Below are positions 9,065-15,890 of a stretch of DNA of 64,000 nt, piece after piece (within the stretch, counting starts at the first letter, position 1; every line of letters starts with the position of its first letter). A program made the position numbers and the translations under genes. Source of the DNA: Salinisphaera sp052044135 (lineage in GTDB: Bacteria > Pseudomonadota > Gammaproteobacteria > Nevskiales > Salinisphaeraceae); contig NZ_JBQDYF010000010.1 in assembly GCF_052044135.1 (NCBI RefSeq), positions 83,033 to 147,032 of the forward strand. Reading direction: 5' to 3'. The notes beneath the pieces are model-generated. The model searched no databases. It was not told the DNA's origin and was given only the letters and a program-made list of their open reading frames with translations.

Positions 9065-9245
9065 TATTAATCCGGCATCAAAACAGCCGACTTCATCAGC
9101 TGTTTTCAACGCCTTCAAAAATAAAAGCCGGCGCCTGTCCGTCTTTTATTTTCAAAGGCTTCGCGGCCAATGGCCGCGGCGAGCATGCGGTCGCATACGC
9201 GCGCTAGTAAGCCGAAGAATCATCTATTTTTGTGCCGGGTTAATA
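9065..9245 (+). repeat. MITE-like palindromic element, copy 1
   Basis: A 181-bp element bounded by inverted termini: TATTAATCCGGCA at the left and the reverse of TATTAACCCGGCA at the right. It contains at least three internal hairpins (AACAGC...GCTGTT; AAAATAAAAG...CTTTTATTTT; GCGGCCAATGGCCGC). A second copy of more than about 90% identity by eye lies at 24189-24366 in reverse orientation. It codes for nothing recognisable and fills most of the 322-bp gap between mtnC and mtnA; its right end supplies the last codon and TAA stop of mtnA. The rest of the gap (8918-9064) shows no feature I can name. Confidence 0.8.
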
Positions 9246-10292
9246 AGCCCGCGATCCGCCGAAAGCCGCCCCGCCAGCCGCCAGCGCGCCGTCTGAGACC
9301 TGCTCGCGAGCGAACACACCCGCATCCAGAATCCAGTGTGTGATCAGCGCCGCCGGGGTAACGTCGAAGGCCGGATTGGCCACGGGCGCCTCGACCGGCG
9401 CCCAGCACAGATCGCCGGCTGGCCCGGCCACGCCGCGCACCTCGGCGGCCGCCCGCTGCTCGATCTCGATATCCCCGCCCGAGGCGCAGGCCGGATCGAG
9501 GGTGGTGTAGGGCGCGGCCACGGCAAACGGAATGCCATGATGGTGCGCGGCCACGGCCAGGCCATAGGTACCGATCTTGTTGGCGACATCGCCATTGGCC
9601 GCGATGCGATCGGCGCCGACGATGACGCGATCGACCTGGCCGCGCGCCATGAGGGCCGCGGCCATGTTGTCGGTGATCAACGTATAGGGCACGCCCAGCG
9701 CGCCCAGCTCCCACGCCGTCAGGCGGCCGCCCTGGAGCAGGGGGCGCGTCTCATCCACCCATACCGCGATCGCCTTGCCCTGTTCGTGGGCACGGCGGAG
9801 CACACCCAGCGCCGTGCCGATGCCGATGGTGGCCAGCCCCCCGGTATTGCAGTGGGTCAGAATGCGTTCGCCGGGCGCGATCAACGCCGCGCCGTTTTCG
9901 CCCATGGCGTTGCACAAGGCCACATCGCCGTCGGCCAGATCGTCGGCGGTCGCCACCAGCGCCGCGCGCCAGTCCGAGCCGGTCATGGCCCGGCGCAGCT
10001 CGGTCATGGCATTGGACAGATTGACCGCGGTGGGCCGGGCCGAGCCCAGGATTTCGATCGCTTCGAGCAACGTGTCGCGATCATCGCCGGCCTCGGCGCG
10101 TACCGCCACCATCAGGGCCGCGGCGATCGCGATCAGCGGCGCGCCGCGCACCCGTAACGCCTGGATCGCCTCGACCATGGCCGCGACCGTGTCGATGGCG
10201 AGCCAACGCTCTTCGTGCGGCAGTTGCGATTGATCCAGCAATGCCAGCTGCCCGCCAGTAACGGCCAGCCCCAGTCCGCGTCGATTACGCAT
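9240..10292 (-). CDS. mtnA: S-methyl-5-thioribose-1-phosphate isomerase
   Basis: 350-aa isomerase of methionine salvage, converting methylthioribose-1-phosphate to methylthioribulose-1-phosphate. It belongs to the eIF2B-like fold. Catalytic features are visible: the cysteine in ILTHCNTGGLATIG (about residue 147) and the aspartate in GADRIAANGDVANKIGTY (about residue 228). RVRGAPLIAIAAA is the conserved N-terminal phosphate-binding stretch. The ATG at 10292 begins 12 nt after the manB stop, so mtnA may be read from the manC-manB transcript. The final codon and stop lie inside the MITE-like repeat, so the C-terminus may have been altered by its insertion. Confidence 0.93.
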   Translation of the reverse strand: MRNRRGLGLAVTGGQLALLDQSQLPHEERWLAIDTVAAMVEAIQALRVRGAPLIAIAAALMVAVRAEAGDDRDTLLEAIEILGSARPTAVNLSNAMTELRRAMTGSDWRAALVATADDLADGDVALCNAMGENGAALIAPGERILTHCNTGGLATIGIGTALGVLRRAHEQGKAIAVWVDETRPLLQGGRLTAWELGALGVPYTLITDNMAAALMARGQVDRVIVGADRIAANGDVANKIGTYGLAVAAHHHGIPFAVAAPYTTLDPACASGGDIEIEQRAAAEVRGVAGPAGDLCWAPVEAPVANPAFDVTPAALITHWILDAGVFAREQVSDGALAAGGAAFGGSRAY

Positions 10293-10304
10293 GGTCGACC
10301 CCGG

Positions 10305-11663
10305 TCACGCCGTGCCGCCGACGCGCGCGAGCAGTTCGTCGGTCTTGTCCCGCAACAGCGGCTTGTCGCCGCGGGTTTCGACATTGAGCCGGATCACCGG
10401 CTCGGTGTTCGACTTGCGCAGGTTGAAGCGCCAGTCGCCGAAATCCATCGACAGGCCGTCGACGTGTTCCACGCTCTGGGCCGAATCGGCGTAATGGGCT
10501 TCCATCGCGGCCATCACCGCGTCGGCGTCCTCGACCTTGCGATTGATCTCGCCGGAGGCCGGGAACGCGGCAATGCGTTCTTCGACCAGGGTCGATAGGC
10601 CCTTGCCGGTCTCCGAGACCAGTTGCGCGATCACCAGCCACGGCAGGTGACCGTTGTCGGCATAGGAGAACTCGCGGAAATAATGGTGCGCGCTCATCTC
10701 ACCGCCGTACAGCGCATCGTTCTCGCGCATGACCTGCTTCATGAACGAATGCCCGGATTTGGATTCGACCGCGCGTCCGCCCGCTTCCTCGACCTGGGCG
10801 AGCGTGTTCCAGATCAGGCGCGGGTCGTGAACAATGGCCTCGCCCGGATTCATCTTGAGCAGCATCTTGGCGATCAGGCCCACCACGTAGTAGCCCTCGA
10901 TGAACTCGCCGTTCTCATCGAAGAAAAAACAGCGATCGAAGTCGCCGTCCCAGGCCACGCCGAAATCCGCACCCGCTTCGCGGACCACCCGGGAGGTCGC
11001 CTCGCGGTTTTCGACCAACAGCGGGTTGGGCACGCCGTTGGGCAGTTCGCCGTCGGGCTCGAACTGCATGCGCACGAACTCGAACGGTAGTTTGTCGGCA
11101 AGTTTTTCCACCACGAGACCGGCACAGCCGTTGCCCGGGTTGACCACGATCTTGAGCGGCTTGAAATTCTCGGGCTTGATCTGGGCCAGCAGGAAGGCAA
11201 CATAATCGTCGCGCTGATCCAGCGTGCGCCGCTCGCCGGGTGTGGCGGCCGGCGTGACATCGTCGTCGTGCACGCGGCGCTCGATGTCGGCCAGGCCCGT
11301 GTCCGCCGAGATCGGCTTGGCCTGTTCGCGCACGAACTTCAGGCCGTTGTAATCCTTCGGGTTGTGGCTGGCAGTGACCATGACACCGCCGTCCGCGCCC
11401 TGCGAGAACACGCCGTAATAGACTTCCTCGGTGCCGCACAGCCCGATATCGAGCACATTGGCGCCGGCCGCGGTCAGGCCGTCGATCAGGGCATCGGCCA
11501 GTTCGGGGCTGGACAGACGCATGTCGCGGCCCACCACCACCGTCTTCGCGCCCAGTTCGGCGACGAACGCCAGGCCGATGCGGCGCGCCATGGCAGCGTC
11601 GAGTTCATCGGGCACCCGCGCCCGGACGTCGTACGCCTTGAAAAACGGATAATACTGGCCCAT
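10305..11663 (-). CDS. manB: Phosphomannomutase/phosphoglucomutase (AlgC/ManB type)
   Basis: 452-aa alpha-D-phosphohexomutase interconverting mannose-6-P and mannose-1-P, and usually glucose-6-P and glucose-1-P, for polysaccharide and LPS sugars. The frame runs much further upstream, but MGQYYPFFKAYDVRARVPDEL is the family N-terminus, and AAGGAG lies 8 nt before this ATG at 11663. Phosphoserine loop: GVMVTASHNPKDYNGLK (about residues 96-112). Metal-binding DGDFDRC follows, then the sugar loop GGEMSAHHYFRE and the C-terminal phosphate-binding FRKSNTEP-like stretch (LRKSNTEPVIRLNVE). It lies 29 nt downstream of manC, forming a GDP-mannose operon. Confidence 0.95.
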   Translation of the reverse strand: MGQYYPFFKAYDVRARVPDELDAAMARRIGLAFVAELGAKTVVVGRDMRLSSPELADALIDGLTAAGANVLDIGLCGTEEVYYGVFSQGADGGVMVTASHNPKDYNGLKFVREQAKPISADTGLADIERRVHDDDVTPAATPGERRTLDQRDDYVAFLLAQIKPENFKPLKIVVNPGNGCAGLVVEKLADKLPFEFVRMQFEPDGELPNGVPNPLLVENREATSRVVREAGADFGVAWDGDFDRCFFFDENGEFIEGYYVVGLIAKMLLKMNPGEAIVHDPRLIWNTLAQVEEAGGRAVESKSGHSFMKQVMRENDALYGGEMSAHHYFREFSYADNGHLPWLVIAQLVSETGKGLSTLVEERIAAFPASGEINRKVEDADAVMAAMEAHYADSAQSVEHVDGLSMDFGDWRFNLRKSNTEPVIRLNVETRGDKPLLRDKTDELLARVGGTA

Positions 11664-11692
11664 CGGTGATGCTCCTTCAGTGTCGGGACGGT

Positions 11693-13150
11693 TCAGGCCC
11701 CTGTGCCCGGAGCCGCGCCGGTATCGTGTTCTTCCAGCTCGGGCCGCCCGTACACATCGTCGTAACGCACGATGTCGTCCTCGCCCAGATAGCTCCCCGA
11801 TTGTACTTCGATCAGGTCCAGTTCTACCTTGCCCGGGTTTTCCAGTCGATGAACGGCGCCCAGCGGGATATAGGTCGACTGGTTTTCCGTGAGCAGCATC
11901 TCGCGCTCGTCGCAGGTGACCCTGGCGGTGCCACGCACCACGATCCAGTGCTCGGCGCGGTGATGATGCGACTGCAGCGACAGGCGTCCGCCCGGCGTCA
12001 CGCGGATATGCTTGACCTGGAAACGGGGCCCGGCCGCGATCTGCTGGTAGGACCCCCACGGCCGATATGACTTGCGATGCGCGGTGGCCTCGCTGCGGCC
12101 GGCGGCAGCCAGCTTGGCCACCAGGGCCTTGATGTCCTGCTCGCGTGAGCGATCGGCCACCAGTACAGCGTCGGCGGTTTCGATGATGATCTGGTCGCGC
12201 GTGCCGAGCGCGGCTACCAGCCGGCCTTCGCTGCGCACCACGCAGTCGTCGCTGTCCTCGAGCCAGACGTCGCCGGTCGCGCTGTTGCCACGCGCATCCA
12301 GCCCGACGGCGCGGGCGACCGCGGTCCAGCTGCCCAGATCCGACCAGGCGGCATCCAGTTCGGCCATCACCGCGCGATCGGTCTTTTCCATCACCGCGTA
12401 GTCGATCGAATCGGCGCGCACGGCTTCGAAGCTGGCCTTGTCCAGGCGCAGGAAATCGATATCCGTGGTCGCCTTCTCATAGGCCGCCGCGACCCCGTCG
12501 AAAATATCGCGCGCATGTTCGGCGAGCAGTTCCAGATAATCGCTCGCCCGGAACATGAACATGCCGCTGTTCCAGTAATGATCGCCCGCGGCGAGAAACC
12601 GCCCGGCGGTTGCCACATCCGGCTTTTCCACAAACGCATCGACCACGCGCACGCCATCGGAAACCCGTGCCCCCGCGCGAATATAGCCATAGCCGGTTTC
12701 CGGGCGATCCGGCGCGACCCCGAACAACGCCAGACGCCCGGCCCCGGTGGCCGCGCGGGCGCGCTCGATGGTGGCGACAAACGCGGCCTGATCGGCTACC
12801 GCATGATCGGTGGGCAGCACCAGCAGTTCGACATCCTCGCCATGCCGTGCGCGGGCTTCGAAGGCGGCGGCCGCCACCGCCGCCGCGGTGTTGCGCGGTG
12901 CCGGCTCCAGGATGATGCGGCCGTGATGTCCGGCGGCGTGCATCTGTTCGGCGATCACGAAACGATGCGCTTCGCTGCCGATGGCCAGGGCATCGCCGAG
13001 ATCGTCCAGCGTGCGCAGGCGCTCGATCGTGGCCGACAGAAGACTGGTCTCGCCGCCGGCCAGCGGCAGGAACTGCTTGGGCCGGCTCTGGCGCGAAGCC
13101 GGCCACAATCGCGTGCCGGTGCCGCCGGCCAGTAGTACGGGAATGAGCAT
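11693..13150 (-). CDS. manC: Mannose-1-phosphate guanylyltransferase / mannose-6-phosphate isomerase, bifunctional
   Basis: 485-aa bifunctional enzyme making GDP-mannose. The N-terminal nucleotidyltransferase domain begins PVLLAGGTGTRLWPASR (residues 4-20) with QFLPLAG following and FVEKPD near residue 172. The C-terminal third is a cupin isomerase domain: RPWGSYQQI, then the metal-binding SLQSHHHRAEHWIVV and YIPLGAVHRLENPG. This AlgA/ManC fusion layout is typical in Pseudomonas-like bacteria for alginate, LPS or exopolysaccharide precursors. First gene of manC-manB, possibly with mtnA. The 127 bp upstream separate it from dsbA and should hold the promoter, although I see no convincing -35. 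Confidence 0.95.
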   Translation of the reverse strand: MLIPVLLAGGTGTRLWPASRQSRPKQFLPLAGGETSLLSATIERLRTLDDLGDALAIGSEAHRFVIAEQMHAAGHHGRIILEPAPRNTAAAVAAAAFEARARHGEDVELLVLPTDHAVADQAAFVATIERARAATGAGRLALFGVAPDRPETGYGYIRAGARVSDGVRVVDAFVEKPDVATAGRFLAAGDHYWNSGMFMFRASDYLELLAEHARDIFDGVAAAYEKATTDIDFLRLDKASFEAVRADSIDYAVMEKTDRAVMAELDAAWSDLGSWTAVARAVGLDARGNSATGDVWLEDSDDCVVRSEGRLVAALGTRDQIIIETADAVLVADRSREQDIKALVAKLAAAGRSEATAHRKSYRPWGSYQQIAAGPRFQVKHIRVTPGGRLSLQSHHHRAEHWIVVRGTARVTCDEREMLLTENQSTYIPLGAVHRLENPGKVELDLIEVQSGSYLGEDDIVRYDDVYGRPELEEHDTGAAPGTGA

Positions 13151-13277
13151 GAGGCCCCCTTGGATACGGTTCGAGCGTCTGAACGAGTCGAGCAGTCGCG
13201 GGCGCGACCGTCCGGCGATGCGCCGCTATGATACAAACGCGGCCGGGCAATGCGCCATGCGAGGCGCGGCAAACGAG

Positions 13278-13931
13278 TCAACCGCTGGCGTTGGCACCCG
13301 CATGGCGCGAGCGGGCGATCAGATAATCCACCACCTTGAGCATGCGCTGATTGCTCCCGGCCAGGCGCCCGCTCGTCCAGTAGCGCCCGGCGACGCTGAT
13401 GCTCGGCACCGCCATCACCGGATAACGCTGCATGCGGGCCGTAATGGCCTGCACCTTCCGGTCGACCGCCGCGCTGTGGTAGATCTTGTCGAAGCGTTGC
13501 CCGTCGACACCATGCGCCACCATGAACCGGCGCATCTGGCCCTCGCTCGACAGCGGCTCGCCGTCTTCGTGAATCGCGTTAAAGATCGGGTCGTGCAACC
13601 GACCGACCACGCCGAGCTTCACCTCGGTGTAGTAAAGCCGCGCATACGGCTGCGATCCGGGGCCGAACAATACCGGCACGCGGCTGAAATCGATCGTCGG
13701 ATGCTGCTTGCGCCAGGCGTTGAGCTCGGGCTCGAAGTGAAAACAGTGCGGGCAACTGTAGAGAAAGAACTCGGTCACCCGGACCGGGCCGTGACCGTTC
13801 GCCGGGCCGGCGGAATGTGCGACCTTGTAATCTTCGCCGGCCACATAGCGCGAAATCAGGCTTTGTGCCGACGCCGGCACGCAGATGGTGAGGCCGACAA
13901 GGACCCACAGGGCGATCGATCGATTCAACAT
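13278..13931 (-). CDS. dsbA: Periplasmic thiol:disulfide oxidoreductase DsbA-type
   Basis: 217-aa exported thioredoxin-fold oxidase. A signal peptide (about residues 1-22, ending PASA) is followed by the active site FFLYSCPHCFHFEPEL with a CPHC dicysteine, the classical DsbA sequence that introduces disulfides into exported proteins. The cis-proline segment VMAVPSISVAGRYW sits near residue 180. The start at 13931 follows GGGAAAAGA; a longer frame is not needed. The gene order dsbA, engB, small-RNA locus, polA matches that seen in Pseudomonas, which supports orthology of the small-RNA locus. Confidence 0.92.
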   Translation of the reverse strand: MLNRSIALWVLVGLTICVPASAQSLISRYVAGEDYKVAHSAGPANGHGPVRVTEFFLYSCPHCFHFEPELNAWRKQHPTIDFSRVPVLFGPGSQPYARLYYTEVKLGVVGRLHDPIFNAIHEDGEPLSSEGQMRRFMVAHGVDGQRFDKIYHSAAVDRKVQAITARMQRYPVMAVPSISVAGRYWTSGRLAGSNQRMLKVVDYLIARSRHAGANASG

Positions 13932-14049
13932 GGTTCTTTTCCCGTGATGAACGGCCAACAATGGGCCGAATTCGCGGCGTGGCCGACGCCGGTGTACGCC
14001 AGCACTTACAATGGCCGTGCGCCGTCACACTACCAGCCTGATTGAATCG

Positions 14050-14667
14050 ATGCCCGAACTCACCGCCCGCGACTTTCGAACCATGCGTTTTTTGCTGTCG
14101 GCGCCCAAATTGTCGGCGTTGCCACCGGCGGATCGCTGCGAAATCGCTTTCGCCGGGCGCTCCAACGCCGGCAAGTCCAGTGCGCTCAACGCGCTCTGCG
14201 AACAGGGCAATCTGGCGCGAACCAGCAAGACGCCGGGACGGACCCAGGCGATCAATTTCTTCGAGAACGAGCGCCTGCGCTTCGCCGATCTGCCGGGCTA
14301 CGGCTTCGCTCGGGTGCCGCCGGCGATCAAGGCTGAATGGGGGGCTCTGATCGAGGGCTATCTGGCCGAACGCGAAACCTTGAGCGGCGTGGTGCTGATC
14401 ATGGACGCGCGCCGTCCGCTGCTGGACTTCGATCGCCAACTCATCGAATGGGGCGCGGCCTACGGTCTGGCGTTCCACCTGGTGCTGACCAAGGCCGACA
14501 AGCTCTCACGCAACGATCAACACAACATCCTCCGTCGGACCCGTGCGGCGGTCGATGGTGCCACCGCCCAGTTGTTCTCCTCGAGCAAACGCATCGGCAT
14601 CGACGAAGCCCGCAAGGCGATTGCCCTGCTCGTGCCCGATGACGTGCCCGGCGAGCATGCCGACTGA
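14050..14667 (+). CDS. engB: Ribosome-biogenesis GTPase EngB (YihA/YsxC)
   Basis: 205-aa essential TRAFAC GTPase associated with large-subunit assembly. G1 is GRSNAGKSS (about residues 35-43), G2 KTPGRTQ, G3 DLPGYGFARV, G4 TKADKL, with the SSSKRIGIDE-type G5 near the C-terminus. An in-frame ATG at 14011 would add 13 residues, but starting at MPELTARDF (14050) gives the usual family length. It faces polA across the small-RNA array, exactly as yihA faces polA across spf in E. coli. Confidence 0.95.
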   Translation: MPELTARDFRTMRFLLSAPKLSALPPADRCEIAFAGRSNAGKSSALNALCEQGNLARTSKTPGRTQAINFFENERLRFADLPGYGFARVPPAIKAEWGALIEGYLAERETLSGVVLIMDARRPLLDFDRQLIEWGAAYGLAFHLVLTKADKLSRNDQHNILRRTRAAVDGATAQLFSSSKRIGIDEARKAIALLVPDDVPGEHAD

Positions 14668-14807
14668 GCCGCCACGCAGACCGAAATCCGTTGTCGATCA
14701 GTACGTTCATCGAGCCATAACGACCACTTGTCGGCTAAACCGCGTCAGGCGTCGACCTCGACGATCATCTTGTGCGATAAAAGCAGTACGGGTTACGCCC
14801 AGGGTAT

Positions 14808-14929
14808 AAAAAAAAACCCTGGCGACGCGGGGAGCGTCGCCAGGGCGATCAATCCGGCCTCCGGGGAAGGGAACGGATGTTACCGCTCAGGGAGAAAAGC
14901 GGGGCAGGTCTAGCCTATGCTTGGCCTAC
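14808..14929 (-). ncRNA. Predicted sigma-E-type small RNA, unit A (last of five)
   Basis: Predicted 122-nt RNA. The promoter at 14934-14963 puts +1 at G14929, the first base of stem-loop 1 (5' GTAGG). Stem-loop 2 (14883-14902) is the invariant CCGCUUUUCUCCCUGAGCGG. A looser C-rich hairpin follows. The terminator differs from those of the other units: a perfect 12-bp stem (14817-14828 / 14834-14845) and nine T on the minus strand. No plausible protein is encoded. It lies at the Spot 42/ErsA locus between engB and polA and is the most diverged unit at its 3' end. Confidence 0.78.
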
Positions 14930-14933
14930 CGCA

Positions 14934-14963
14934 CTGTAGACGCCGGGGCCGCACAGAAGTTCC
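14934..14963 (-). promoter_or_regulatory. Sigma-E/AlgU-type promoter of small RNA unit A
   Basis: Minus strand: GGAACTT at 14963-14957, 16-bp spacer, TCTACAG at 14940-14934. It matches the GGAACTT-N16-TCTNA pattern of extracytoplasmic stress sigma factors. Predicted +1 is G14929. Confidence 0.72.
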
Positions 14964-15002
14964 GGCCGCTTCGCAAAAATTTCGACGCGCCGCAACACGC
15001 TC

Positions 15003-15117
15003 AAAAAAATGCCCCGACGGTCGGGGGAAACCGTCGGGGCGGATCCGGTCCTGGGGGGGAACCGGATGTTACCGCTCAGGGAGAAAAGCGGGCAGGTCCA
15101 GCCTCGGCTTGGCCTGC
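15003..15117 (-). ncRNA. Predicted sigma-E-type small RNA, unit B
   Basis: Predicted 115-nt RNA starting at G15117. Stem-loop 1 is GCAGG...CCUGC, stem-loop 2 the invariant CU-rich hairpin (15072-15091), and stem-loop 3 AUCCGGU / ACCGGAU enclosing a run of seven C. The terminator has an 11-bp stem (15011-15021 / 15030-15040) with a C-rich loop followed by AUUUUUUU. Units B and C are almost identical, suggesting recent duplication or conversion. Three exposed C-rich loops per molecule suggest pairing to G-rich ribosome-binding sites, which is an inference. Confidence 0.8.
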
Positions 15118-15121
15118 AAGA

Positions 15122-15151
15122 CTATAGACGCCGGAGCTGCGCAGAAGTTCC
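15122..15151 (-). promoter_or_regulatory. Sigma-E/AlgU-type promoter of small RNA unit B
   Basis: Minus strand: GGAACTT at 15151-15145, 16-bp spacer, TCTATAG at 15128-15122. Predicted +1 is G15117. Confidence 0.75.
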
Positions 15152-15192
15152 GGCCGCTTCGCAAAAAATTTTCGGCGCGCCGGAACACGCTC

Positions 15193-15307
15193 AAAAAAAT
15201 GCCCCGACGGTCGGGGGAAACCGTCGGGGCGGATCCGGTCCTGGGGGGGAACCGGATGTTACCGCTCAGGGAGAAAAGCGGGCAGGTCCAGCCTCGGCTT
15301 GGCCTGC
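15193..15307 (-). ncRNA. Predicted sigma-E-type small RNA, unit C
   Basis: Predicted 115-nt RNA starting at G15307 with the same four-hairpin plan as unit B: GCAGG...CCUGC, the invariant CU-rich hairpin, a C7-loop hairpin, and a terminator (stem 15201-15211 / 15220-15230, then T7 after one A). The transcribed part of B and C is nearly identical, whereas their promoter spacers differ at several bases, indicating that selection or conversion preserves the RNA. Confidence 0.8.
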
Positions 15308-15311
15308 AGGA

Positions 15312-15341
15312 CTGTAGACGCCTAGGCTGCGTAGAAGTTCC
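15312..15341 (-). promoter_or_regulatory. Sigma-E/AlgU-type promoter of small RNA unit C
   Basis: Minus strand: GGAACTT at 15341-15335, 16-bp spacer, TCTACAG at 15318-15312. Predicted +1 is G15307. Confidence 0.75.
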
Positions 15342-15379
15342 GTCCGCTTCGCAAAAAATTCGACGCGCCGGGACGCGCC

Positions 15380-15484
15380 AAAAAAAAGCCCCGACGGTCG
15401 GGGGAAACCGTCGGGGCGGATCCGGTCTTGGGGGGAACCGGATGTTACCGCTCAGGGAGAAAAGCGGGTAAGCGTTTCGCTTAC
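15380..15484 (-). ncRNA. Predicted sigma-E-type small RNA, unit D
   Basis: Predicted 105-nt RNA starting at G15484. Stem-loop 1 has a wholly different sequence from B and C, GTAAGCG / CGCTTAC around a 3-nt loop, but is again perfectly paired: covariation that supports an RNA product. Stem-loop 2 is unchanged; stem-loop 3 has a loop of six C. The terminator has an 11-bp stem (15388-15398 / 15407-15417) and eight T. Confidence 0.77.
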
Positions 15485-15489
15485 ATGAA

Positions 15490-15518
15490 CTGAGACTGTG
15501 GACGGGCCAGAAAGTTTC
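15490..15518 (-). promoter_or_regulatory. Variant sigma-E-type promoter of small RNA unit D
   Basis: Minus strand: GAAACTT at 15518-15512, 16-bp spacer, TCTCAG at 15495-15490. One base departs from the -35 of the other units, so this promoter may be weaker. Predicted +1 is G15484. Confidence 0.55.
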
Positions 15519-15602
15519 AAAATAAATCCGGATTTTTTCAAAGCCTCGCCGCGTAAACCGTTCGATGCGGGCATCGCAGCGACCGACGCGAGAATACGGA
15601 AC

Positions 15603-15721
15603 AAAAAGAAGCCCCGACGGCAGGGGGAATCACCGTCGGGGCAAGCATTCCGGTTCTTGGGGGAAACCGGATTGGGGGTTACCGCTCAGGGAGAAAAGCG
15701 GGCAAGCAACAATGTGCTTGC
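15603..15721 (-). ncRNA. Predicted sigma-E-type small RNA, unit E (closest to polA)
   Basis: Predicted 119-nt RNA starting at G15721. Stem-loop 1 is GCAAGCA / TGCTTGC, a third sequence version with full pairing. Stem-loop 2 is identical to the other units. Stem-loop 3 has CCGGTT / AACCGG, changed on both arms relative to B and C. The terminator stem (15611-15620 / 15633-15642) is followed by TTCTTTTT, so the T-run is interrupted. This is the unit directly downstream of polA, in the exact position of Spot 42. Confidence 0.75.
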
Positions 15722-15726
15722 AGGAA

Positions 15727-15756
15727 ATAAGACCCTGCCCCCGCCCGGCAAGTTCC
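15727..15756 (-). promoter_or_regulatory. Sigma-E/AlgU-type promoter of small RNA unit E
   Basis: Minus strand: GGAACTT at 15756-15750, 17-bp spacer, TCTTAT at 15732-15727. The spacer is 1 bp longer than in units A-D, yet the predicted +1 G (15721) is still 11 nt from the first -10 base. Confidence 0.6.
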
Positions 15757-15890
15757 AGCCCGTGGCCAAAAAATTTTTAAAAAAATTCCAAGCGCCTGTA
15801 ATCGCTCGATAATCTCGATTCGATTTTTTGCAGGCTGGCGAAGCGCGGTATAAAACGCGCCGCATTGTTCCGCCGGTTCACCGGCACTTT

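Larger units (their letters stand above)
14808..15756 (-). repeat. Five-unit tandem array of promoter-sRNA-terminator modules
   Basis: Period about 190 bp between units A-D and about 220-240 bp for D-E. All units share a 24-base core covering stem-loop 2 and its flanks, and four of five share the GCCCCGACGG terminator arm. Each unit has its own promoter and terminator, so this is tandem gene duplication rather than a simple satellite. Bases 14668-14807 (after engB) and 15757-15890 (after the polA stop, AT-rich with long A and T runs) hold nothing else I can name. Confidence 0.85.

Noticed and set aside
14808..15756. CRISPR array
   Set aside because: Repeat period is about 190-240 bp with internal promoters and terminators; no short identical repeats with unique spacers and no cas genes.
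14917..15812. Open frames with repeated RRSGETVGADP and GEKRAG text in the engB-polA gap
   Set aside because: They arise from translating the tandem small-RNA units; frames shift between units and no start or ribosome site supports them.
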